Below are positions 35,956 to 44,175 of a stretch of DNA of 64,000 bases, in pieces. This stretch comes from Pseudomonadota bacterium (lineage in GTDB: Bacteria > Pseudomonadota > Gammaproteobacteria > Xanthomonadales > Rhodanobacteraceae). Positions within the stretch are counted from its first letter, which is position 1; every line of letters begins with the position of its first letter. A program made the position numbers and the translations under genes. The DNA lies in contig JAFEDX010000002.1 of NCBI GenBank assembly GCA_018241365.1, forward strand, positions 1-64,000, read 5' to 3'. A model generated the notes under the pieces. The model saw only the letters and a list, made by a program, of their open reading frames with translations. It made no database searches and was not told the origin of the DNA.

Positions 35956-36326
35956 ACGTGCTCGCGGCGGTGCCGGGCTGGGTCGCGCTGGTGATCGGGG
36001 CGCTGGTGATCGCCGGCGCGCTGCTGGCGTGCATCGGTTCGGCCGGCCTGCTGCGCCTGGATACGTTCTACCGCCGCGTGCACGCACCGACGCTCGGCAC
36101 CACGCTCGGGATGTACCTGGTGCTGGCCGGCACCATCGTGTTTTTCTGGGCGGGCGAAGGCCGGCCGGCGTTGCACGTCATCCTGATCGGCGTGTGCGTC
36201 AGCATCACCACACCGATTTCCCTGCTGCTGCTGGCACGCGCCGCGCTGGCACGCGACCGGCGCGAAGGCACAGCGGGCATCCCCGCCGCCGATCCGCCCG
36301 CAACCGGAGCGGATGGGGGCGAGTGA
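35952..36326 (+). CDS. mrpG: Mrp antiporter subunit G
   Basis: A 124-residue, three-helix subunit with LLRLDTFYRRVHAPTLGTT, the MrpG signature (R-x-H-A-P). The last roughly 30 residues are a polar Pro/Ala tail. It completes the A(B)CDEFG set, making the operon self-sufficient. It ends 38 bases from the convergent CPA1 antiporter gene with no clear terminator between them. Confidence 0.92.
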   Translation: MNVLAAVPGWVALVIGALVIAGALLACIGSAGLLRLDTFYRRVHAPTLGTTLGMYLVLAGTIVFFWAGEGRPALHVILIGVCVSITTPISLLLLARAALARDRREGTAGIPAADPPATGADGGE

Positions 36327-36364
36327 AACCCCGCTGGATGCCGCAGAAACTGCCGCCCGCAACG

Positions 36365-38005
36365 CTATCGATACCGCGATTCGAGCAAATCGATCTCGCG
36401 GATCAGCTTGCGCGCGGTTTCATCGCCGATTTTCCGCTGCCGCAACAAGCCGAGGATCTCCTCCCGCTGGCCGCGCAGGGCCGCCAGCCGGAAGACCCGT
36501 TCCGCCGCATCGGCCTTGCGCAATTGTTGCGCGTCGGTGTCGTCCGACGCGCGTTCCTGCGCGCGCCGCTGGTAGATCTCGATGACCCGGCTGGCGGCAC
36601 TCGCATAGGCTTCGGATTCATCCGGGGCGGCCTGTCCGGGCAGGTCGCGTTGGGCCTGCTCGACCGCCTTGATGGCGGCGCACGCGGCCGCCGCGCGGGC
36701 CATGTCTTCCTGCTGCACGTGCACGGGATCGTCGGGCACGTCCAACCCTTTCAACAGCGCCGGCAAGCCGATGCTCGCGCCAACCAGCGATATCAGGATG
36801 ACGGCGGCGGCCAGGAAGACAGCCAGGTTGCGAGCCGGGAAAGGGCTTCCATCCGGCAGCAACAGCGGCAGGGTCAGGATGCCGGCGAGCGTGACCGCGC
36901 CACGCACACCTGCGAGGGATGTCGCGAACAGCAAGCGCCAGCCGACCTTGTTCGCCTGGGCTCTTGCGCGGCGCCGCCGGTAAAAGTTGATCTGCAGGGA
37001 TACCCAGACCCAGATCAGGCGCAGCACCGCCAGGCCGGCCGCGATCGCGATGGCGTAGATCGCGAGCCACCATGCTGCCTGATGCACCTCGTTGCGCATG
37101 GTTGCGATGGCCGCGCCCAGGATGTTCGGCAACTGCTCGCCCAGCAGCACGAACATGACGCCGTTCAACGTGAACTGGATAGTGCTCCATACCGCGCTGC
37201 GCTCGATCCGGGTGTTCGGCATGCCGCGACCACCGAGGTCCGCGTAGCTCATGGTGATACCGGCGGCGACAGCCGCGAGGATGCCGGAAGCTTGCAAGCG
37301 TTCGGCCAACAGGTAGGCACCGAACGGAATCAGCACGCTGATCAGGATCGGTGAGCCGCCTTCTTCGCCGAATTTGCGTGACCACGTGTGCTGCACCAGG
37401 GTGACGGCGAGGGTGAAGGCCACGCCCGTGGCGAGCCCGGCCAGCGCCACCCACAGGAAAGTCAGTGCCGCCGAGCCCAGGGAAAAGCTGCCGGTGACCA
37501 CGGCCGCGACCGCGAACTGGAAGCACACCAGGCCGGATGCGTCGTTGAGCAGCGATTCGCCTTCCAGGATGTGCATCAGCCGCTTCGGAACGGGCGACCG
37601 CGATGCGATGGACGACACCGCCACGGGGTCGGTGGGCGACACCATCGCGGCCAGCGCGAAGGCAACCGCGAGCGGCATCGCGGGGATCAACGCATGGATC
37701 AGGTACCCGGCGCCGATCACCGTGAACACGACGAGGCCCAACGCCAGTTGCAGGATCACCCACCGATCGCGCAACAGGTCGTCTTTCGGAATCCTCCAGC
37801 CGTCCAGGAACAACAACGGCGGCAGGAACAGCAGGAAGAAGATGGCCGGTTCCAGCACCACGCCGTGGTGCAACACGCCGGCAATCACGCCGCCGAAGGC
37901 GATCTGCACGATCGGCAGGGGCAATGAAAACGGCAGCGCGCGGACGATCAAGCCGCTGAGCACCACGGCCAGCAGCATCGCCAGGACCAGTTCGATGACC
38001 GCCAT
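36365..38005 (-). CDS. Na+/H+ antiporter, CPA1 (NhaP/YjcE) family
   Basis: A 546-residue antiporter. The membrane domain spans residues 1-410 with FALAAMVSPTDPVAVSSIAS (conserved Asp) and LEGESLLNDASGLVCFQFAV (the ND-type ion-binding pair in CPA1). A cytoplasmic, partly coiled-coil C-terminal region of about 130 charged residues follows (RVIEIYQRRAQERASDD). It exchanges Na+ or K+ for protons. It faces the Mrp operon, giving two unrelated antiporters side by side. Confidence 0.92.
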   Translation of the reverse strand: MAVIELVLAMLLAVVLSGLIVRALPFSLPLPIVQIAFGGVIAGVLHHGVVLEPAIFFLLFLPPLLFLDGWRIPKDDLLRDRWVILQLALGLVVFTVIGAGYLIHALIPAMPLAVAFALAAMVSPTDPVAVSSIASRSPVPKRLMHILEGESLLNDASGLVCFQFAVAAVVTGSFSLGSAALTFLWVALAGLATGVAFTLAVTLVQHTWSRKFGEEGGSPILISVLIPFGAYLLAERLQASGILAAVAAGITMSYADLGGRGMPNTRIERSAVWSTIQFTLNGVMFVLLGEQLPNILGAAIATMRNEVHQAAWWLAIYAIAIAAGLAVLRLIWVWVSLQINFYRRRRARAQANKVGWRLLFATSLAGVRGAVTLAGILTLPLLLPDGSPFPARNLAVFLAAAVILISLVGASIGLPALLKGLDVPDDPVHVQQEDMARAAAACAAIKAVEQAQRDLPGQAAPDESEAYASAASRVIEIYQRRAQERASDDTDAQQLRKADAAERVFRLAALRGQREEILGLLRQRKIGDETARKLIREIDLLESRYR

Positions 38006-38079
38006 GCGCGTAGCCTAGCGGCGCCGCGCCCGGATCGCGGCCCGCATGGGTTGCATGCGCGCTGGCGAAGCGGCTGTCC

Positions 38080-38733
38080 TCACTCGCCGTTCGGTGGGCG
38101 TGGCCCCTTGCCGGCCCTGCGTGACTCGCTCGCCTCGGGCAGGTGCCAGCCGTGCCGGATGGCCATGTAGCGCAGCGCAAAGCAGACCACCATGCCGACG
38201 ATCGCGGGCACGATGGGATGTATGTGCAGGACGTGCCCTGCCGCAACGATGGCGGCACACGCAAGCGCCGCGAGTGCGTACAAGTCCGAGCGCAGCACCA
38301 CCGGTATTTCGTTCGCCAGTATGTCGCGCAGCATGCCGCCGCCGATGCCCGTCAACATGCCCAGCAGCGCGGCCATCACGGGATTGAGCCCGTAGGCGAG
38401 CGCCTTTTCGGTGCCCGCCACGGCAAAAAAAGCCAGGCCCACCGCATCCGGCCATTGCACCGGATGATCGAGTTTTGCGATCAGCGGGTACCGGAAAAAC
38501 ACGATCAGACCCGCGAGCACCGACACGGCGAGATAGACCCAATGCGAAACCGCCGCCGGCGGCACGGCGCCGATCAGCAGGTCGCGGGTGATCCCGCCGG
38601 CATTGCCCGCGGAAAAGGCGAGGACCAGGACACCAAAGACGTCCATCTTGCGCCGCACCGCCGTGGTCGCGCCGCTGATCGCGAACACGAAGGTGCCGCC
38701 CAGATCCAGCACGTTCGTCAATAGTTGGTGCAT
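38080..38733 (-). CDS. TRIC/UPF0126 (YadS-like) membrane channel protein
   Basis: A 217-residue protein with seven predicted helices in two three-helix repeats, each with a glycine-rich kink: FSAGNAGGITRDLLIG and LTGIGGGMLRDILANEIPVV. These GG-x-x-RD motifs define the prokaryotic TRIC trimeric cation-channel family. The ion carried in bacteria is not settled. A 20-residue basic C-terminal tail follows the last helix. It lies on the same strand as the CPA1 gene, 74 bases upstream. Confidence 0.88.
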   Translation of the reverse strand: MHQLLTNVLDLGGTFVFAISGATTAVRRKMDVFGVLVLAFSAGNAGGITRDLLIGAVPPAAVSHWVYLAVSVLAGLIVFFRYPLIAKLDHPVQWPDAVGLAFFAVAGTEKALAYGLNPVMAALLGMLTGIGGGMLRDILANEIPVVLRSDLYALAALACAAIVAAGHVLHIHPIVPAIVGMVVCFALRYMAIRHGWHLPEASESRRAGKGPRPPNGE

Positions 38734-38790
38734 GGCTCACGCCTCCTTCCAGGGCGGGAGTCTACATACGCGCAGCGGTTGGACACGACC

Positions 38791-40062
38791 CTATGGACGC
38801 GCCAACCACGCCCGGGACGCCACCACCAGGGTTTCGACGCCGGTTGCGAGGGTCGGATGCAGCACCGGCAGGAAGCGCGGATTGTGGTTGGTCGGAAGGT
38901 CGTTGAGCTTGTTCGCCGCCTTGGCCTTGGCATACACGTCGGGGTCGGTGCCGCCCACGAACCAGAACACCGAGGGCACGCCCCACTCGGAACCGAACGA
39001 CCCGAAGTCCTCGCTGGCCGAGGCCGGGCCGGTCTGCCGGATGCGCGCGTCGGAAAAGTGGTTGCGGAATGCCTCCACGACACGCTGGGTCGCCGCCGCG
39101 TCATTCGTCGCCAGCGGATAGCGATCCAGCGGAGTGATCTCCGGCGGTTTGGGCGCGCCCGAAGCCGCGGCCTCGGCGTTGACGATACGCGTGATCGCGT
39201 CGAGCACGCGCTTGCGCACGCCTTCGTCGAAGGTGCGCACGTTGAGCTTGATGATCGCTTCGTCGGGAATCACGTTTTCCTTGGTGCCGGCCTGCAAGGC
39301 GCCGACCGTGACCACCGCGGATTCGGAAGCGGCGATCTCGCGCGAGACGATCGTCTGCAACCGCAGCACCACGGACGCCGCCATCACCACCGGGTCGATG
39401 CTGGCCTGCGGCATGGAGCCATGCGCGCCGCGCCCGAACAGCCGGATCTGGAAGCTGTCGGCGGCCGAGGTTATCGCGCCGGTGCGTCCGGCCACCATTC
39501 CGGCCGGCCCGACCATCACATGCTGGCCGAGGATCACGTCGGGTTTGGGAAAGCGCTTGAACAGGCCGTCGTCGATCATGGCCTGCGCGCCCGCGGCCGT
39601 TTCCTCCGCGGGCTGGAACACCGCCATCAGGGTGCCGTGCCACGCGTCGCGCGCCTGCGCCAGCAAGGCGGCTGCGCCGGCCAGCCAGGTGACGTGCATG
39701 TCGTGGCCGCAGGCGTGCATCACGGGCACCGTCGCGCCGTCCGAGTCGGTTGCGGTGACCTTGCTCGCATAATCGACGCCAGTGGTTTCCGCGACCGGCA
39801 GCGCATCCATGTCCGCGCGCAGCATCACCGTCGGGCCGTTGCCATTCTTCAACAGGCCAACCACGCCGGTCTTGCCGACGTCGGTCGTGACGTCAAAACC
39901 GGATGTCCGCAGGCGTTCCGCCGCAATCCCCGCCGTACGCGTTTCCTGCATGGAAAGTTCCGGGTGCGAATGCACGTCCTTGTACAGCGTTTCCAGATCC
40001 GGGAGCAGCCCGTGCAGTTTCGCCAGCACGGGATCCGCAGCATTCGCCTGATTCGCGCTCAT
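38791..40062 (-). CDS. M20D family amidohydrolase (IAA-amino acid/N-acyl amino acid hydrolase type)
   Basis: A 423-residue dinuclear metal hydrolase. Metal ligands are visible in VMHACGHDMHVTW (Cys, His, Asp region), QPAEETAAGAQAM (catalytic Glu pair) and ILGQHVMVGP (His). The dimerisation domain contains RGAHGSMPQ, and the last ligand is in NHNPRFLP. No signal peptide is present. The second of two close ATGs is chosen for spacing to GGAG (9 bases); the first, two codons earlier, is only 3 bases from it. The amide substrate is unknown. Confidence 0.9.
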   Translation of the reverse strand: MSANQANAADPVLAKLHGLLPDLETLYKDVHSHPELSMQETRTAGIAAERLRTSGFDVTTDVGKTGVVGLLKNGNGPTVMLRADMDALPVAETTGVDYASKVTATDSDGATVPVMHACGHDMHVTWLAGAAALLAQARDAWHGTLMAVFQPAEETAAGAQAMIDDGLFKRFPKPDVILGQHVMVGPAGMVAGRTGAITSAADSFQIRLFGRGAHGSMPQASIDPVVMAASVVLRLQTIVSREIAASESAVVTVGALQAGTKENVIPDEAIIKLNVRTFDEGVRKRVLDAITRIVNAEAAASGAPKPPEITPLDRYPLATNDAAATQRVVEAFRNHFSDARIRQTGPASASEDFGSFGSEWGVPSVFWFVGGTDPDVYAKAKAANKLNDLPTNHNPRFLPVLHPTLATGVETLVVASRAWLARP

Positions 40063-40146
40063 CGTCATTTGCTCCGTCCACAAGGACCGGTGGCGTGAGA
40101 CACGCGCGCCAAGGCTGGCTGGTTTAGTCCTTGCGCCCAACGGTTG

Positions 40147-40251
40147 TCAAGGCCGCGTCCTGGACCCATGCATCCTGCACTCGTTGCCGCGCGGGTCGGC
40201 GAGCGTATCGGACAGGGTGCAGAGGGCGTGCCGTGGTGGAAACGTTCGGCG
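40147..40251 (-). pseudogene. Possible remnant of a VOC/glyoxalase-like gene
   Basis: On the minus strand a frame ending at 40147 reads HALCTLSDTLADPRGNEC before its stop. This resembles the C-terminal DPxGNEF strand of glyoxalase/VOC proteins. No start or upstream domain is recognisable in frame, so at best this is a decayed fragment. The rest of the 293-base spacer around it shows nothing clear. Confidence 0.25.
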
Positions 40252-40355
40252 TTGTACCGGCGCAGCCGGTAGGCCATGGGAATCGCACGCCAGCCAGGCA
40301 CCGCAGGACATTGGAACCGCTGCATGCACGCCCACGGGGATGTTCCCTGGAAACC

Positions 40356-40742
40356 TCAGTGGGGTCGCCGCGTCGTTCCGGCCTCGGGTTCGTTCTCGAG
40401 CGTGACCGCTTCCGGCGTGACTTCGAGCCGGGCCAGCGGTATCGGTTTGCCGCTCACGTCCGATTTGCCGTAGGTGCCTTCCTCGATCTTTTGCAGCGCG
40501 CGCTCGATGGCGTGCAACCGCCGATCGTCCACGTCGTGCAAGGCCTGGCCTATCTCGTGGTCGGCCATTTCCTGGGCCCTTTCCTCGAATTCCTCGGCCT
40601 CGTCGCCGCGCTCTTCCTCGATGGCCCGTTTGGCGCGCAGGACACGCCGTTCTCCTCCCAGCAGCTGCTTGCGCAGGGCCAGCAGGCGCGCGTGCTGGCG
40701 TTCGATGAATGCAACATCGAGTTTGGCGTGTCGGGTTGGCAT
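40356..40742 (-). CDS. TraR/DksA-family protein lacking the zinc-finger cysteines
   Basis: A 128-residue protein. An N-terminal helical region (FIERQHARLLALRKQLL, then a Glu-rich helix ending EFEERAQEMADHE) is followed by RRLHAIERALQKIEEGTYG and SGKPIPLARLEVTPEA, the exact context of a DksA/TraR C4 zinc finger. The four Cys positions hold other residues (YGKSDVSGKPIP instead of YGxCxxCGxxIP). No cysteine occurs in the protein. DksA-type proteins bind the RNA polymerase secondary channel. The start MPTRHAKLD is chosen; an upstream extension is unconserved. Confidence 0.8.
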   Translation of the reverse strand: MPTRHAKLDVAFIERQHARLLALRKQLLGGERRVLRAKRAIEEERGDEAEEFEERAQEMADHEIGQALHDVDDRRLHAIERALQKIEEGTYGKSDVSGKPIPLARLEVTPEAVTLENEPEAGTTRRPH

Positions 40743-41051
40743 GGTTTTGACCTTTCGAGTCTCGTCCAATATCGCGTGTGCCCATGGTTCGGGCGACGCT
40801 GTGCCCGTCGCGCGGATCATCGGTGCCGACCGCGAAGTATAGTCCGCGGCGCCCACACCGGCGCTCGGTTCTGGAACCGTTTCACCGGCGGGCGACGATC
40901 GATCGGACGCCATGCTCCGCGGGCGAAGGCCGACCCCGTCGCCCTATACGCAGTAATCACATTTGTTTTGCTGTAATCAAAAGGCTGTCGCCTGATTAAT
41001 GCTACGCGTTGGTTGCATCGGCCTCACACCACCACCACGGGAGTACGCGAC
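40743..41051. other. Intergenic region between the TraR-like and hdeD genes
   Basis: No gene is seen. The left part is the leader of the minus-strand TraR-like gene. The right part carries regulatory box A, described separately, and GGGAG before the hdeD start. Confidence 0.7.
40948..41035 (+). promoter_or_regulatory. Duplicated regulatory region, copy A (upstream of hdeD)
   Basis: This stretch is clearly homologous to copy B before the peroxiredoxin gene. Shared blocks, in order, are ACGC, an ATTACA/ATCACA-like half site followed by TTTG(C/T)TTTGCTGTAATC, then TGTCGC, TACGCG and GCATCGGC. In copy A the left half site is degenerate (AATCACA against the ideal GATTACA). It starts about 100 bases before the hdeD ATG. 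It is likely a shared promoter or operator; the regulator is unknown. Confidence 0.65.
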
Positions 41052-41636
41052 ATGAACACGACGGGCAATGCGGCAACGGGCATGTTCTCCGAATATGCCT
41101 CGGCAGTGCGTTCGCAATGGGGCTGGATGCTGGTGCTCGGCATTTGTCTTTTGATCCTCGGCATACTCGGGGTGATTTATTCGCTGGCCTTCACCATCAC
41201 CTCGGTGCTGGTGTTCGGATGGATCCTGGTGATCGCGGGCATCATCGGTGGCATCCAGGCGATCCGGCACCGCAAGACCACCGATCACGTGTTCCTGTAC
41301 GTACTGAACGCGGTGCTGTCGATCGTGCTTGGCGTGATGCTGCTGCGCAGCCCGGTTGCCGGCGCGGTGATCCTGACGCTCCTGCTGGCGATGTATTTCA
41401 TCGTGGCGGCGGTGTTCCGGATCGTGATGGCCTTCCGCATGCGCGGCGTGCCGGGATGGGGATGGATGCTGTTCGACGGCATCGTCACGCTGATCCTCGG
41501 CATTCTCATCTGGGCGCAGTGGCCGGTCAGCGGCTTGTGGGTGATCGGACTGTTCATCGGCATCGACCTGATCGTGGTCGGCTGGTCGCAGATCATGATG
41601 GCGTTCGCCGTGCGCACGATTCCGAAGGCAGCCTGA
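41052..41636 (+). CDS. hdeD: HdeD family acid-resistance membrane protein
   Basis: A 194-residue protein with six predicted helices in three hairpins. It matches the HdeD/DUF308 family (WGWMLVLGICLLILGILG, FGWILVIAGIIGGIQAI, RGVPGWGWMLFDGIVTLILG). In E. coli HdeD contributes to acid resistance at high cell density. The start MNTTGNAATG is chosen over an ATG 13 codons upstream because GGGAG precedes it. It carries regulatory copy A upstream. Confidence 0.88.
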   Translation: MNTTGNAATGMFSEYASAVRSQWGWMLVLGICLLILGILGVIYSLAFTITSVLVFGWILVIAGIIGGIQAIRHRKTTDHVFLYVLNAVLSIVLGVMLLRSPVAGAVILTLLLAMYFIVAAVFRIVMAFRMRGVPGWGWMLFDGIVTLILGILIWAQWPVSGLWVIGLFIGIDLIVVGWSQIMMAFAVRTIPKAA

Positions 41637-41664
41637 TACCAAGCACCTGCAAAAAGGGCCGAGC

Positions 41665-41826
41665 GTGTTCGCCGGTGGCGGGGTCTTGCCGAAAGCGGCG
41701 TGCCGACCTGCGTTGCAGGCGCTCGGCAAGAAGCAGGTGGCTGAACTCGCCTGCATGGTCGCCAACTATTGCCAGTTGGTGGTATTGCTCAACGCCTACG
41801 ACATTCCCGCGCCCGGGCAAGAGTGA
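41665..41826 (+). pseudogene. C-terminal fragment of a carboxymuconolactone decarboxylase-like gene
   Basis: A short frame (GTG possible at the left end) whose last 34 residues, from ALGKKQVAELACMVANYC to NAYDIPAPGQE, resemble the C-terminal helix pair of CMD/AhpD-like proteins (typically LxxxELVxLVGYYxMVAMxLNAFxVPLP). The N-terminal catalytic domain is absent: upstream is the hdeD stop and a 28-base gap. It is probably a truncated relic, possibly of the HdeD/redox island. Confidence 0.55.
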
Positions 41827-41901
41827 CCGCAGTCCTGCGCACGCAGTGTTCTGCCGTGCATGCAAAAATCCAGCGGGCAAGCGTTCGTGTCAGGAGGTCA
41901 C

Positions 41902-42819
41902 ATGAAAGTCGCGATCATCGGTTTGGGACACATGGGCATGGGCATGGCCAGGAATCTGCTCAAGGCCGGTCACCACGTCACTGCCAATGACCTCTCAAGC
42001 GAGGCCATGCAGGCCGCGGCCAAGGCAGGTATGGCCACGGCCGCGTCGGGCCAGCAAGCCGTGGCTGACGTCGAGGTCGTGATCACCGTGTTGCCCGCAG
42101 GCAAGCATGTCCTCGCCGCGTATCGCGGCGAGCATGACAACGATGGCCTGCTGGGTGCAGCAAGGAAAGGCACGCTGTTCATGGACTGCTCCACCATTGG
42201 CGTGGACGAGACGCGCGAGGCGGCGTCGCTGGCCGGGAAGGCTGGGCAGCGCGGCATGGATGCGCCGATCTCCGGCGGCATGGTTGGCGCGGATGCCGGG
42301 ACGCTCACCTTCATGATCGGTGGCGACGAAGCGGATTTCGAATTCGTCAAGCCGCTGACCGCGGCCATGGGCAAGCACAGCGTGTATTGCGGTGGCCACG
42401 GTGCGGGCCTGATCGCGAAAATCTGCAACAACATGCTCCTGTGCATCAACCAGATCGGCGCCGCCGAAGCGTTCAACCTGGGCACGAAGCTCGGCATGGA
42501 CCCGAAGAAGTTGTTTGAAATCTTCTCCACTTCCACCAGCCAGAGCTGGTCGGTCACCACCAACAGCCCGGTGCCCGGCACCGTCGCGTCCGCGCCGTCC
42601 AGTCACAACTTCGAGCCCGGCGCGGTACCGCACACCCTGGCCAAGGACCTCGGCCTGGCCGCGAAGGCGATGGCAATCGCGAACTATCACTGCCAGCTCG
42701 GCAGCGACGCTCGCGAGTTGTACGAGAAGATGACCGAGTCGAAGTTTGCCAACCAGGACTTCAGCGGCATCATCAACTACCTCGCGTGGGTGAGCGACCA
42801 GCACGACGCATCTGCGTGA
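41902..42819 (+). CDS. mmsB: 3-hydroxyisobutyrate dehydrogenase-like (beta-hydroxyacid dehydrogenase family)
   Basis: A 305-residue NAD(P)-dependent enzyme. The Rossmann motif is MKVAIIGLGHMGMGMARNL. The substrate-binding DAPISGGMVGADAGTLTFM and the catalytic Lys region GLIAKICNNMLLCINQIGAAEA follow. The C-terminal KDLGLAAKAMA is typical of HIBADH. It oxidises 3-hydroxyisobutyrate to methylmalonate semialdehyde in valine breakdown, although related members act on other beta-hydroxyacids and no other valine genes are nearby. A strong AGGAGG lies 6 bases upstream. Confidence 0.87.
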   Translation: MKVAIIGLGHMGMGMARNLLKAGHHVTANDLSSEAMQAAAKAGMATAASGQQAVADVEVVITVLPAGKHVLAAYRGEHDNDGLLGAARKGTLFMDCSTIGVDETREAASLAGKAGQRGMDAPISGGMVGADAGTLTFMIGGDEADFEFVKPLTAAMGKHSVYCGGHGAGLIAKICNNMLLCINQIGAAEAFNLGTKLGMDPKKLFEIFSTSTSQSWSVTTNSPVPGTVASAPSSHNFEPGAVPHTLAKDLGLAAKAMAIANYHCQLGSDARELYEKMTESKFANQDFSGIINYLAWVSDQHDASA

Positions 42820-42995
42820 ACTCGTGCGGGACGTTTTGCGTCTTTGCCGGGCTGGCGGATCCGGGTTCCAATCGCCAAGCCGGTGAGCTGTGCCTGCAAG
42901 GGGACTGGCGCCAGGTCCAGCGTCTGCGGAATTCCGTGCGACATCAGCACGCTGCGCGCAAGCTGCATGACCTGACCGCACTGAATGGGCTGTCA

Positions 42996-43075
42996 TACAC
43001 GCGGCGATTACATTTGCTTTGCTGTAATCGCGGCTTGTCGCGTGGTTCACGGTACGCGCAGGTCGCATCGGCATC
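42996..43075 (+). promoter_or_regulatory. Duplicated regulatory region, copy B (upstream of peroxiredoxin)
   Basis: This copy has a perfect inverted repeat, GATTACA (43006-43012) and TGTAATC (43023-43029), separated by 10 bases and followed by TGTCGC, TACGCG and GCATCGGC in the same order as copy A. It lies in a 282-base spacer that otherwise shows no clear gene; a minus-strand frame there is unassigned. Confidence 0.7.
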
Positions 43076-43101
43076 GTGTACTTCTGATCGGGAGGTTGAG
43101 C

Positions 43102-43593
43102 GTGGCCATCCTGTCCGCCGGCAAAGCCGCTCCCGATTTCACCTTGCGCTCGACGCCCGACCAGACCGTTTCGTTGTCGGAGTTTCGCGGCCGCAACGTG
43201 ATCCTGGCGTTCTATCCCGCCGACTGGAGCCCGGTCTGCGGTGACGAACTCGCGCTGTTCAACGAGCTGCTGGAAGAGTTCGGCAAGTACGACGCGCAGT
43301 TGCTCGCCATCTCGGTGGACGGCGCGTGGAGCCACGCCGCATTGTCGCGTGACCGCAAATACCACTTCCCGCTGCTCTCGGATTTCGAGCCGAAGGGCGC
43401 GGTGGCGCGCAAGTACGGCGTGTATGACGAGAAAGATGGCGTGGCCGAGCGAGCCCTGTTCGTGATCGATCGCTCGGGTGTGATCCGCTGGAGTTACCTG
43501 TCGCCGATGGGCGTCAATCCCGGCGCCGACGGCATCCTCAAGGCCCTCGAAGCCATGCAGTCGGGGACATCACTCAAGCAGGCGGTGTCATGA
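43102..43593 (+). CDS. AhpC/TSA-family peroxiredoxin with a single cysteine
   Basis: A 163-residue thioredoxin-fold peroxidase. The peroxidatic site is FYPADWSPVCGDE with Cys 46, and there is no second cysteine anywhere, so no resolving Cys. It reduces peroxides in the cytoplasm (no signal peptide). The start is GTG, 6 bases after GGAGG, giving MAILSAGKAAPDF; in-frame codons further upstream run into the regulatory region. It overlaps the DsbA-like gene by ATGA, so that protein may be its reductant. Confidence 0.9.
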   Translation: MAILSAGKAAPDFTLRSTPDQTVSLSEFRGRNVILAFYPADWSPVCGDELALFNELLEEFGKYDAQLLAISVDGAWSHAALSRDRKYHFPLLSDFEPKGAVARKYGVYDEKDGVAERALFVIDRSGVIRWSYLSPMGVNPGADGILKALEAMQSGTSLKQAVS

Positions 43594-44138
43594 ACGCCCA
43601 TCAAGCCCCCGACCTGGTGGTGCCGGTTGCCGCGAACGACCATGTCCAGGGCCACGCGAATGCTCCGGTGACGCTGGTGGAATACGGCGACTACCAGTGC
43701 CCTGCCTGCGGCATGGCCTATCCGGAGCTCAAGCGCATCCAGCGTGAGTTTGGCGCGAACCTGCGCTTCGTGTTTCGCAATTTCCCGCTGAGCGAAGCGC
43801 ATCCGCTGGCGCGCCCGGCGGCCGAGATGGCCGAGGCGGCGGCATTGCAGCACCAGTTCTGGCCGATGCACGACTGGCTCTACGAGAACCAGGAAGAGTG
43901 GAGCGCCTACGGCGCCGAAGGATTGGAAGCGGGTCTGCGTGCCGTCGGGATCGACGAAGCCGCGGCGGCGCGCGCGCTCCGCAAACCTGACATCGACCAG
44001 CGCATCCGCAGCGATTTCATGGGCGGCGTGCGCAGCGGCGTGAACGGCACGCCAGGCTTTTTTTTGAACGGCCATCGTTGTGAAGGTGATTTCCGGTCAT
44101 TGGCGGGCCTCATCGCCGGGTTGGTCGAACGGGCCTGA
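43590..44138 (+). CDS. Cytoplasmic DsbA-like thioredoxin-fold oxidoreductase
   Basis: A 182-residue protein with the redox motif CPAC (Cys 37 and Cys 40) in VEYGDYQCPACGM, a helical insert (HDWLYENQEEWSAYG) and the cis-Pro loop GVNGTPGFFLNG. It belongs to the thioredoxin_4/DsbA family. No signal peptide is seen, so it should be cytoplasmic. It is translationally coupled to the peroxiredoxin gene. Similar proteins are often annotated as part of the NhaA C-terminal or DsbG-like group; the exact role is unknown. Confidence 0.87.
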   Translation: MNAHQAPDLVVPVAANDHVQGHANAPVTLVEYGDYQCPACGMAYPELKRIQREFGANLRFVFRNFPLSEAHPLARPAAEMAEAAALQHQFWPMHDWLYENQEEWSAYGAEGLEAGLRAVGIDEAAAARALRKPDIDQRIRSDFMGGVRSGVNGTPGFFLNGHRCEGDFRSLAGLIAGLVERA

Positions 44139-44175
44139 GCGCGACATCCAGACGGGTTTTTCGAGGAGATTCGCA

